Below the pieces are notes generated by a model. That model was given only the letters and a program-made list of their open reading frames with translations, ran no database searches and was not told where the DNA came from. This document shows positions 1 to 9,030 of a DNA stretch of 27,124 bases, piece after piece; the stretch's first letter is position 1; every line of letters starts with the position of its first letter. Location of the stretch: NCBI GenBank assembly GCA_000181795.3, contig CM012953.1, forward strand, positions 18,891,913 to 18,919,036, in the 5' to 3' direction. The translations under genes and the position numbers were made by a program. This DNA is from Trichinella spiralis (lineage: Eukaryota; Nematoda; Enoplea; Trichinellida; Trichinellidae).

Positions 1-397
1 TTTTTCAATTGGCCGCCCATGCCTTTTGCCTGCCATTTGTTAGTTGAAATTAAATATTGGCGCTGGCAATTGCACACTAGCAGGGGTTTCCACTGCATGG
101 GTCAGAAAATGACTTGATTTGACAAAGCATCCGGTAGCATTGTAAAAATTCCTGACCACCCGGTCATTGGCTGATGACACCAGATAAGCATGCTTATTCA
201 TTGTCTCTTTGTTCTTTCCTTTGCTGTTCATTTGCTTCGCTAGAAGAAAATTTTTATTTCTTTGTTCTGTTCGTTGCTTTCGTCATTGCTGATATCTTTG
301 ATCTACATCTTGTGACCGGAATGGATCAACTCGCCGCTTGGTTAGCCTGATCCGTCAGATACATTTTTCAAAGTCAAACAAACAAAACTCGTAATAA
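1..397. other. Left flank, nothing recognised
   Basis: I see no supported gene here. Short open frames on the minus strand have no recognisable domain, and no repeat boundary is visible. The sequence just left of base 398 may be the degraded body of the hAT relic that follows, but I could not recognise transposase sequence in it. Confidence 0.4.
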
Positions 398-676
398 GAT
401 TTATTTATTTATGCCTTAGCATTGTGCCCAAAAGCTTATTACCCGAACGTGTCTGTACTACTACAGATTTTCACCACTCTCCCAATCGCTTCAGCCAGCG
501 TAGAACGAAGGTTTTCTGCACTGAATAATCTAAAAAACATTTTCCGGACTGCCAAGACAGAAGAACGACTGAACACACTTACACTAATGTACATTCATTC
601 TGATTTTTCCATTGATATTGGCCGCATAATAGACAAGTCCAGTTTCAAATGGAATCGAAACGTGTCGTTCATTTGA
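398..676 (+). pseudogene. hAT transposase C-terminal fragment (relic)
   Basis: The plus-strand frame beginning at 398 encodes the C-terminal dimerisation region of a hAT-superfamily transposase. Visible signs are YPNVSVLLQIF, then the diagnostic segment TLPIASASVERRFSALNNLK, then EERLNTLTLMYIHSDFSID and a basic tail. This matches the ZMYM1-like type of hAT element common in animals. The BED finger, the catalytic aspartates and the rest of the protein are missing, and there is a stop codon at 395-397 just upstream, so only about 93 codons survive. The frame ends close to where the family normally ends. It is unrelated in sequence to the larger hAT at 8860-12383. Confidence 0.8.
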
Positions 677-1037
677 GATGCAATTAAAATTATAATTTGC
701 ATGTTTTTGATATCACGTGATTGAGATTCCAGTTTTGTATAAATGAAAAAACGGCATTATTTTGTTCCTCGTCAGACTGCCATGTATTATAATACATGTG
801 CATGATAAACCTTCTGGATACTATATCCGCCCACCCCCTTCATAAATTAGACGTACAACGCCCCTGAATGAAGAAATATATAATGCAATAATATATAATA
901 ATATAAATAATGCAGTAGAAAGATGATCAGCTAGTGAACCTACGATTTTAAGCTATGCCACAGACACAGATATTCACGGTGAGTTGACCGCCGTGGTGAG
1001 TTGAACTAGATCTTCTTGTGCAAATTGTTGCGGCGGT
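677..1037. other. hAT 3' flank with possible terminus, no gene
   Basis: This stretch has no gene. At 841-866 the sequence ends in CGTACAACGCCCCTG; its reverse complement starts CAGGGGCG, the usual start of many hAT termini. Base 866 may therefore be the right end of the element whose transposase tail lies at 398-676. The left end is not in the window or is lost, so a target-site duplication cannot be checked. Confidence 0.35.
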
Positions 1038-1586
1038 ATGTCCCTTGTGTATGAAGGCAGGGTGTACAAATTAAAATATACCGGTAAACGGAGGAAATGT
1101 TGGGGGTGTTCAAAAGTATGTGCTGAACATACTGAATGTGTTCCTTGCTATTAAAAATTTGTTTGAAGTGAATCGAAACATATACTGGTAATTGCGACGG
1201 GTTCCAACATTAGACTGCTGGCAACCATGCAAACCTGGGGCATGGATGGTACTTTCAAGGTTGTACCACAATGGTATCAACAACTGTTTACCATCCATGC
1301 CTTTGTGGCGGGTAAGCTGGTGCCAGCAGTCTACTGTTTATGTACGGGTAAAGATATTGGAACATACGGGTTTATTTTCCAAGCTTTAATAAACAAAGCG
1401 GCAGTCCTCAGGATCAATCTCAGTCCACAAACAATAATTTGTGATTCTGAAACAGCCCTGATACCCGCGATTCAGGGCTACTTCCCGAATACGCGGGTAC
1501 AGGGCTGCTGCTTCCACTTCTGCCAGGCGGTACATAGGAGAGCACTATGTAAAAATAGTCTGATTAATGTCTTCTCAAATAAATAA
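1038..1586 (+). pseudogene. FLYWCH zinc finger + MULE transposase remnant
   Basis: Two pieces lie in one plus-strand frame. 1038-1151 encodes a FLYWCH-type finger: SLVYEGRVYKLKYTGK, then CWGC, then later cysteines. 1167-1586 encodes the core of a MULE (Mutator-like) transposase: RLLATMQTWGMDGTFK, WYQQLFTIHAF, ICDSETALIPAI and CCFHFCQAVHRR. These carry the first two catalytic aspartates (D7 of DGTF and D73 of CDSE, counted from base 1227) and the C/H metal motif. In-frame stops at 1152 and 1164 separate the pieces. The spacer normally found between finger and catalytic core is almost gone, and the third acidic region is missing. FLYWCH-MULE transposases are a known animal family. This copy is a non-functional DNA-transposon fossil. 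Confidence 0.8.
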
Positions 1587-1857
1587 AACCATGACCTACG
1601 CATTTAACTATATGTAAAATTCAGGACATTGCAATGAATATGGAAACAAAAATACCGCCAAATTCTTCCATAGGTGATATTTACATTGATACAATATAAA
1701 AAACCCCATTTTGCTCCAGTCTGTATTGTATTGTATACTTTTTTTATTTTTTCATTGAAATTTCACTATCTTACTTTCTTCAATCTGAGAACAACATAAT
1801 TATTATAAAACAGTCAAAAGGTTAGAAATAAAATTGACAAAATTGTTAGAAATTGAG
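1587..1857. other. AT-rich intergenic, nothing recognised
   Basis: AT-rich sequence after the MULE remnant. No gene, RNA or clear element end is visible. Confidence 0.4.
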
Positions 1858-1962
1858 AAATAGAATGAAATAAAATTTGACAAATAGAATGAAATAAAAA
1901 TTGACAAATAAAATGAAATAAAATTTGACAAATAGAATGATATAATATTTGACAAATAAAAT
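1858..1962. repeat. 24-base minisatellite, about 4.4 units
   Basis: Four consecutive 24-base units begin at 1858, 1882, 1906 and 1930, with a partial fifth to 1962. Each has the pattern AAATAGAATGAAATAAAATT followed by TGAC, with few substitutions. A C homopolymer of about 12 bases follows near 2070, just before the duplicated block begins. Confidence 0.85.
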
Positions 1963-2373
1963 CCAGAGGAGTGACAACAAATGAAATTTAGAGGCGCGCG
2001 TCAGAGCAGCAACCAATGAAATTTTACAGCAAAAAAGTAGGCGGAGTCATTGGGGAAATCAGTTCTACCCCCCCCCCCCTTACCAAGCGTGAGTGGGCTG
2101 TGCAGCAGATGCCTTCACACTTCATCATTAGAAAACTTCATTGTTGCAGTGCTTCAAGTTAGTTGAGGTCCGAGTCATTAAATTCAAGTCCGTGCTCTCT
2201 ATAGGTTGAGGTCTTCCCTGCAAATTACAAAATGTGCACTGTAAGATATATTTTTGCGCCTTTATTGCATTAAAATTGCATAAAATCAAGATTAATTGTT
2301 TCATTCCTCACGTAAATGTAAGTTTGAATGATATGCATGTATCTGCAGCAATATACATATTTTTAAGCTAGTC

Positions 2374-2379
2374 TTTATT
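2374..2379 (-). promoter_or_regulatory. Polyadenylation signal of PAN gene A
   Basis: TTTATT on the plus strand reads AATAAA on the gene strand, 93 bases past the end of the stop codon. The copy-B signal sits at exactly the same distance (22391-22396), although the surrounding bases have diverged. Confidence 0.6.
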
Positions 2380-2471
2380 GAAATAATAATCAGATTATAT
2401 TAAATTTTGAAATGCAATGTGATTATTGCGCGTAGTGATAACACGTAATTTTTTGGCTATGCAGACAATGT

Positions 2472-5189
2472 TTATCTTATGTTTGGTTCACAAAAAAGCA
2501 GCTCTGCAAAAACAGAAGCCCTTTCTCTGATGAAATAATTTTGCAGTTGAGTCTTTCGTTCTAACAGAAAGCAGCTATCATCAATGAAGTAAATAGCACT
2601 GCATTTGTTTGCTTGCATAACTGCTGCACAGTTTGTTAGACATTCTTGCAGAGTTGTTGTATTTGGTATTTCTATTATAACTGACCAACCGGTTAGAAAT
2701 AAAGGTTTATAAAATTCTAGTTGACAAACTTCATCCAGAATCGGAAAGACATGCAATTCAGGTGGATCGTTGTCAGCACGTTCGTTTTCTCTGTCTGAAA
2801 CAAAAGAATTAAAAATATCGAACAAGGTATAATAGTGGCTGACGTGCGTATATATTGACCTATATGATGATGCTTAGATAAAAGCGAAATAATTTTGTTC
2901 AAAAAATGAGAACTGTTAATTTCAATGCTTTAATTATTTTGATTTTATTACAATAAAACTGACATTCTATTTAATGTATGCATTTAATAAATTTTGAATA
3001 TAAGTTCAATGTTGTGATTGAAACTCTCTTACCTTTAGAGCAATTGTTAAGAGTTAAAAAATGATATCCTTCGTTTAAGTAAACTTCATCGTCATGGTTT
3101 CCAAGAACTGCAGTAAGGCATGCTTCAGTTTCTTTTGAATAAGCAATACCTTCGCATAATCCGAAGTTTCTTATAAAGCGGCATATGCTTATACACTCAT
3201 TCAAAAATGAAACATTCGCATATAGTTGAGCAAGTTTTATGCATGGAATTACGGTTGAAACTGAATGCTGCACTGTGCATATTTCTTTAAACTGAAACAA
3301 TGATACTTTTGCTTCAGTGGTGATGTGATTTGAATGCTTTATAGAAGGCAGTCTTTGGTCTTTTACAATTTTGATCAGCATTCCATCTGCAACAAAAAAT
3401 ATTTTAACAGCTTCATGCTCTTCTGGCTTTATCGAGCATACTACTTTTCAAAGTTAATTTTATTACTAGTGTGTGACATTACTTGTTCCTTCATTGTGAC
3501 AAATTTATGAAATCACAGCTTATTTTAAAATAATTCACAAGAATATACAAATTTACACCTATACTCATAAAATGTGATTTACACCTATATTCATAAAAGT
3601 ATAATATTTATGAATAAATCATTGTGAAATTTGAATTATATTAAGTAAATTATTCAAACTGACAATTCAAATACTTGCCACTGTAATAGTAAAGTTCGAT
3701 CATGTTATGCGAATTTCACATTAATATGCAAATCATATTTCAAATTCAGTAGCTTCCTTACGGTCAGAAAATCTTATTATTTGGCGGTTAACTGTGCTGT
3801 TGGGCAAAGCGTAGATTTTTCTTATACGAAAAGTGAGACATGTCTTTTCCCGATATGAGAAATAGTATGCATCACAGAAATCTGCCAAGAATTTATCTAA
3901 GCATATCATTAAACATTGAGATTCCTCTGCAGTATGCCATAACCGAAGGCGCATGCCAGCTTCCGTTGCATAAAAATCTGCATGATATACTGATATTGAC
4001 AGATTAAATACAGTGTAAACAGTTGGGGCTATTTCTTCAAACCTTGGGATGGTATATTCATTTGGTAAAACGAAATCTTAAAAATAAAATACGATGAGTA
4101 TTGCCAAATTATAAAAATGAAAATGTTATTCTGCTAAATAATTGTATTAATAAAAAATACTCATAAATATTATATTAATAACTAGTAATTACTAAAATTA
4201 AATACTAATGATTTTGCTGAAAGTTTCAGCAATGCTTTGACCATTTGGGAGTAATAAACGCATTCTCATTTACCGTTATAACATCTTGAAATAACAAAAA
4301 AAAGTGCAGAGGTTTGTAGAGTCGGTATAATTCCTCCTAATAGTGGTAAGGTTCTAGCTCGAGATAGAAAAAGACAGGTTCCTTCTTGGGATGAAAACAA
4401 AACGCTGTTGCATGAAGTGTAAGTAGGTGCTGTACAAAATGCAATGCAGTGTTCCAGAGAAGATGTTGCAATAAGTTGAATGCGCTGACCATAGAAGTTT
4501 TCCACAAAAGGCAACCCATAAATGTCGCAATTCTTGTGTGTAGAAGGTGTGTGTATTGTTGCTGAATTATTCCTCAGATATGCACTTTGAACTATGATTC
4601 CCGCAGGAATATTTGAAATGTCTAAATAAAATGCCAGAATATTTGAAACAGTTTATTTTTGGATTTTAAATATTCATTTATAAATTTTTCGGTTTTTATT
4701 ACTTTAAAAAATTCTGTAAAAAATGGAAAGTGGTTAGTCTGGTGTATCATAGAAAATTTAATTGTTTGTACGTTATATGTATTATACCTTTGTGACAGCT
4801 GTGTAGTAGAAGATGCATCGACTGTCCTATCCGATCATTTGACTGCAGAATATGACGCGTTGCATTTTCGTAATACAAATTACACACTTTTGCAAAAGGA
4901 CTGTATTTGATTAAATTACAGGAAGGTAAAAGCCCGTAACAAGCAGCTACACAACTTTCCATAGTGCCATGGACCTGTCTAATGTGTAGAACGTTAGCAT
5001 GGTTGATTGCTTTTGCAGTTAAGACACAGGTAGCGTCCAATTTTGGAATATACAATGACATCCACGAGCAATCGACCAGCTGAAGAGGAAACATCACATT
5101 AAATGCTTCATTGAAAGATTCAACTCACTTAGACTTACGTAGCAATTTATGAAGGATATTATTGCAAGAAGCGACCATTGCCTTAACAT
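2472..5189 (-). CDS. Secreted five-module PAN/Apple-like protein, copy A (6 exons)
   Basis: Exons on the minus strand are 5139-5189, 4788-5079, 4274-4621, 3762-4076, 3033-3386 and 2472-2794, summing to 1683 bases: 560 residues plus TAA. Exon 1 encodes the signal peptide MLRQWSLLAIISFINCY and ends at a GTAAGT donor. Intron 1 is only 59 bases and phase 0; the other four introns (166-375 bases) are all phase 1. Each later exon is one PAN/Apple-like module with the core C-x3-C-x6/8-C-x9/11-C. Examples are C60, C64, C71, C83 in module 1 and CLTNC...CSAIYFIDDSC in module 5. There is no transmembrane segment or GPI tail, and several N-glycosylation sequons are present, so secretion is likely. PAN modules bind proteins or carbohydrates; the ligand here is unknown. 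The start rests on the signal peptide and on conservation in copy B. Confidence 0.85.
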
Positions 5190-6000
5190 TGTATCTAAAT
5201 GTAATTTCTTTTTTCATGCGTGTTATACAATTGATTCTGGTTTACAAGATCTCGACAAATTTCACGCATCTTTTCGCGTTAATCTGGAGTTTCGCAAATA
5301 AATTTTGCATGCCAGAAGATGAATATTACCTTCGAAAACGCGCAGGACATCATTTTAAAAGTTTATTAGTAATTATTGTTGTTTTCTGCAAAATTCCAGA
5401 ACTACAGATGGTCAAGTTTATGTCATCCAGAGACAGTGATACGTTTGTACAGCTTTTGTCAAGAAAACTGTTCATGTTGAAAAGCAATTCACCTTAATCG
5501 ACGAGCTTGTTGTTCACGTCAACGTTAGTTGACACCTCAGCCGTGTGTTGATTCTTGGTACATGCAATTATTTCTGCCATAAATACTGCTTGTCGTAATA
5601 ACTAAAATTTTGCTTCAAACAAAGTGGACTGCAACTTTTGAATTTCAATTATTCAGATTTAAATTATTCATGTTTTATATTGGTACTTTATTTTATTTCC
5701 AATATTGACATTCATTTAATTGTATTAAAATACAGCAGCACGATTTAATTTATAACAAACACTGTTATGAATTGCGTTTAAATAGAGAAAACTCTTGAAT
5801 AAGAAAATTATAAATATGTCAGTAAATAAAATTAAATATCTACTCGAATGTGTTGAGGTTTATAGCCATGGTGCGATGACTGAAACATCATCACTTTAGA
5901 ATAAAAAAGGTAACATATTTTTAGCGTAGCTTATCTCAGAATGCTTAAACATTTTAATCACTTTGCAATTCTATAAATTTAGGCAATTACATGCGTGTTT

Positions 6001-6113
6001 GTGTGCATGTGCCATAATATAAGTGCAAACTGTTATTTGTATTTTCAAATCAGCTTAAAGTGCTGATGTGAATAAGCTGGTATGAAATTAGTTTACATTC
6101 ACTTAATGAGACC
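6001..6113 (+). repeat. Internal duplicated segment, unit 1
   Basis: Similar to 6339-6456. Shared anchors are TAATATAAGTGCAAA, TGTTATTT, AAGCTGG and CACTTAATGA-ACCT. The same pair is present in copy B (about 26001-26117 and 26335-26449), so this duplication is older than the segmental one. Confidence 0.7.
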
Positions 6114-6183
6114 TTTAATTCATTAACGATTTCGCTTTTTGTTCCGTTTCAGGAAAGCGTAGCAAATTAAATGCATTTATCAA

Positions 6184-6244
6184 TAATGATACAGATTAAT
6201 TAGCAAATTCCAAAATGTAAAATATTGTTGACAATATGCAGGTA
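6184..6244. promoter_or_regulatory. Conserved non-coding block with palindrome
   Basis: These 61 bases are identical to 26187-26247 in the other duplication copy, while the flanks differ at roughly one base in eight. Inside is the palindrome ATATTGT-TG-ACAATAT at 6222-6237. It lies about 1.0 kb upstream of the gene start in both copies. A regulatory role is inference. Confidence 0.45.
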
Positions 6245-6338
6245 GTAATATTTTATTAAAAAGCTGACATCATTAAATTTGCACTGAAATTTCTGGCGCA
6301 TGTTATACGTTTACTTGATTGTAAGCATGTGCATGTTC

Positions 6339-6456
6339 GTGTGTTTGTGGGTCTTAATATAAGTGCAAAATGTTATTTATATTTTTAAATCAACTTATAA
6401 GGTGTTGGATGTGATTAAGCTGGAATGAATAGAGTTCACACTCACTTAATGAAACC
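6339..6456 (+). repeat. Internal duplicated segment, unit 2
   Basis: Partner of 6001-6113 in the same orientation, more diverged from unit 1 than from its own counterpart at about 26335-26449. Confidence 0.7.
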
Positions 6457-7036
6457 TAGTTGAAAGCAATTGAATTGCCCCATATGGATCTTTTGAATTT
6501 CATTATGAAGTTGATTGATTATTGATTGAGAAGTTGTGTAAGAGATTTTTTAAATTACGCATTTAGAATTTATTTGAAATTACTTTATTTCTTACTTAAT
6601 CTAATGATATGAATTTGTTATTTTATAATGTGATTTGTTCAGGCGGTGTGAACAAAATTAAGCAGAAAAATTAACTAATTTACCTAATAATATTTCTACT
6701 AATTATATAAAATTTCAAAAGTATTAAATAAATATTACAAGTAATAATGAAAAAAAAGTGCAAGAAGTTTTTGCTTTTTCTGTGAAAGCATGCGTTGCTG
6801 CTGCTGCTGCATTCAGGTGAAGCTCAAAAATCTGAATCCCTTACTCAGGGGACAAGCGTGTAGTGGTGTCGAGTCATCTATCTGTTTATTTTGTAAATGT
6901 GCAAAAATCAGCAGACCAACCAACCACCAGCAGTGAAATACGAACGGACATTTGCACGTTGTTTATCTACTTATGCCGGTTGGAATAAAATAATTTTCAT
7001 AATGAATGTAATTATGTTCAAATATTATATTATGTT

Positions 7037-7428
7037 GGCGACACAATTATTCCCACTGACAGTGGACTGTATTATTATTGATGCTCATTGCGCAGTTCAA
7101 ATCGACTCACAGCAAAGCCGAAGAGTCGGTCGATAAAAGGAAAACAATCACAAAGTTTATACTCAAACTTTATTGTGATTCAGGATAAGACAGACTCGAT
7201 TCCAACGAAATGATTGCCAGAACATCAATATCGTAGCTTTGTCTGCGACTCTCGCACTTCACTTTGATCACACGCTCACTCTTGCTTCGTCAGCAACCTC
7301 GTCAGCTATGAATAATGGTCGTTACTTCTAAGTCTGCTTTGTCAAAGCCTTTATATAGGATCGACCTTGGTGATCCTTTATTGTCTTTATCCGTTTCAGT
7401 GGGTCAGTACGGTCAGAACACCGACCCA
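7037..7428 (-). mobile_element. LTR-like fossil, reverse orientation
   Basis: Read on the minus strand, this stretch has the order expected of a long terminal repeat. A possible TGGGTCGGTG start near 7428 follows a purine-rich run; then come a CTATATAAAGG promoter box near 7350 and an AATAAAG polyadenylation signal near 7170. No partner repeat or coding remnant is recognised, so boundaries and family are uncertain. It begins exactly where duplication copy A ends. Confidence 0.4.
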
Positions 7429-7556
7429 TACTCCCCGAAACGAATCCTCACACGCTGGGATTTGTAAAATCTTACTGTGTTGACCCGTGGCGAAATGCCG
7501 TTTCAAAAATGCTGAACCGTTGACCTGCAGGTACTAGGATTACTGTGCCTCCCGTT
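7429..7556. other. Unassigned sequence between LTR-like pieces
   Basis: Nothing recognised. It could be a scrap of the interior of the reverse-oriented LTR fossil, or the start of the next one. Confidence 0.3.
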
Positions 7557-8851
7557 TCCAAGAACCATGGGAGCGTTCTGTACGCCTGCGATGCTCAATA
7601 CAATTTTCCAGACGTTCGTTCATCAGGCAAATGAGAATGGACTGTATGATGTAGATTCTTCTTGGCCAACCGAATGTGGGCAGTCAAGAAGACGGTCGCG
7701 TGGGTAGAATGCCAGCGGATCGAATACGCAACAAACGCACGTTCGTTTTATTCGACATCAGACAATCAGAGGAATGTACTCTGTGGACAGCAGCGAACAG
7801 AGTCAGTATGTAACAGGAACAAACAACGGCACGAGAATTCAACGATTACGCGAACGACAGCGATTTCGACTGTCTTCAGTGTCTATCGGTATCCATTTTC
7901 TTCTTCCTCTCGCGGCGCGCTTTATGGCCCTATATATAGAGCTCGAGGTCGGCGTCCCCGGCGGTTGGCCCGCTCGAACCGCCAATGGGCAGCTCGCTCA
8001 CTGCGGGGGCGCTTGGTATCTCTTGCTCCGATCTAAATCACCGTCGGCTTTCTATTAAGCTGCCATGATTTCAGCTCCTTTGATCTCGCGATGGTTATTT
8101 GGCGTTCTCGTCCTGATGGCTGCTTCTCCAGGTACTTTATTGGCCCGCTGCTGGCGTTATGGCGTAAATATCCATTGTCTCTCGTGCAACGGTCATCCGG
8201 AGGTCGCTTCAGGGGTCTCTCGACCCCAAACCGGTGCCGCCAGACGCCAGGAGAGCGATCTGGTCAGCGGTGCGCGGGTATTGTTCTTGCTTTACCCGTG
8301 ATTTTTGGGCACCAGCCTATGGGCAGGTCACACCGACGAGGGCGGTGTCGTTACGTTCGTAACATATATTATATTATTATTATATTATTGTTGAGAAATC
8401 TTTTCTCAATACCTACTCATCACTATCTAAAAAATCCCCATCGTAACAAAGCATTACTGCTGGTACGAAAACAACAGTTGCGCAACGCCAGTTGCACCCC
8501 TTGTTTTTCTTTATGGAAAACAATGGAATAGCAATTAAACCATCAAAAGGTCAGCGTCCTGTCATATATCTGCCACAACTCCGGTGGCCAGCTGCTGAAA
8601 AAAGCGTCAATGTGAAATGTGGCTGGTAGCGCGCCTGTTCAGACTTCGGCTAAGCTGCACAGTCTAAGGGATTGCGCAACCAAGCTGATTTTCTAATTAC
8701 TTTTTGGTGATCTAGGTCACCAGACGCGGAGTGAGATATAAAAAGATATAAATACGAGTGAGGAGGGAACAAAACACCGAAAAACAACACCGACGAACAC
8801 CGATACGAAGAACACGGAACCACCTGAACTATTTTCTCTCGCTATATCATT

Positions 8852-8859
8852 GTTATTAC
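8852..8859. repeat. Target-site duplication of hAT (left)
   Basis: GTTATTAC immediately before the left terminus at 8860; the identical 8 bases follow the right terminus at 12384-12391. An 8-base duplication is the hAT hallmark. Confidence 0.95.
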
Positions 8860-9030
8860 TAGAGCCCGGATTTTTAGGCACTAAAAAACTCTGAAATAGG
8901 CAGGCAAAAAGGCAAAATAAAATTACGAAAAAAGCAGGAAAAAGGCATTTATTTATAAAAATAGCAAAAAAGGCAAATATTTGTATTGCCTAAATGTGGT
9001 GGAAATGATACAAATATTGTATTAAATGGT

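Larger units (their letters stand above)
2079..7036. repeat. Segmental duplication, copy A
   Basis: This block is collinear with 22094-27034, from the ACCAAG...GTGAG region at the left to the ATTATGTTCAAATATTATATTAT region at the right, with small indels only. It contains the complete minus-strand gene at 2472-5189, its 3' flank and about 1.85 kb of upstream DNA. Sequence outside the two ends differs between the copies. The right end falls at a TATTA run, which in copy B is expanded into a long microsatellite. By eye the identity is roughly 85-90 percent in both coding and non-coding parts. Confidence 0.9.
5190..7036. other. Upstream region of PAN gene A
   Basis: No coding sequence is supported. 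Open frames seen in this copy at 5162-5497 and 6897-7136 are not both preserved as open frames in copy B, and substitutions there show no codon pattern. The stretch holds a weak TATA-like motif near 5223 (minus strand), a repeated 115-base segment (6001-6113 and 6339-6456), a 61-base block identical in copy B (6184-6244) and a GCT/CTG run near 6793. Confidence 0.6.

Noticed and set aside
1858-1962. CRISPR-like array
   Set aside because: The 24-base units are directly adjacent with no spacers, in a eukaryotic setting: a plain minisatellite.
4659-4910. Plus-strand 83-codon frame antisense to PAN gene A
   Set aside because: It overlaps an exon and an intron of the minus-strand gene, and no counterpart stays open in copy B.
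5162-5497. Plus-strand 111-codon frame upstream of PAN gene A
   Set aside because: It overlaps the signal-peptide exon, and the equivalent region of copy B does not keep the frame.
6897-7136. Small plus-strand frame at the end of duplication copy A
   Set aside because: About 105 bases also stay open in copy B, but most changes there alter the residue, there is no domain, and the end runs into LTR-like sequence.
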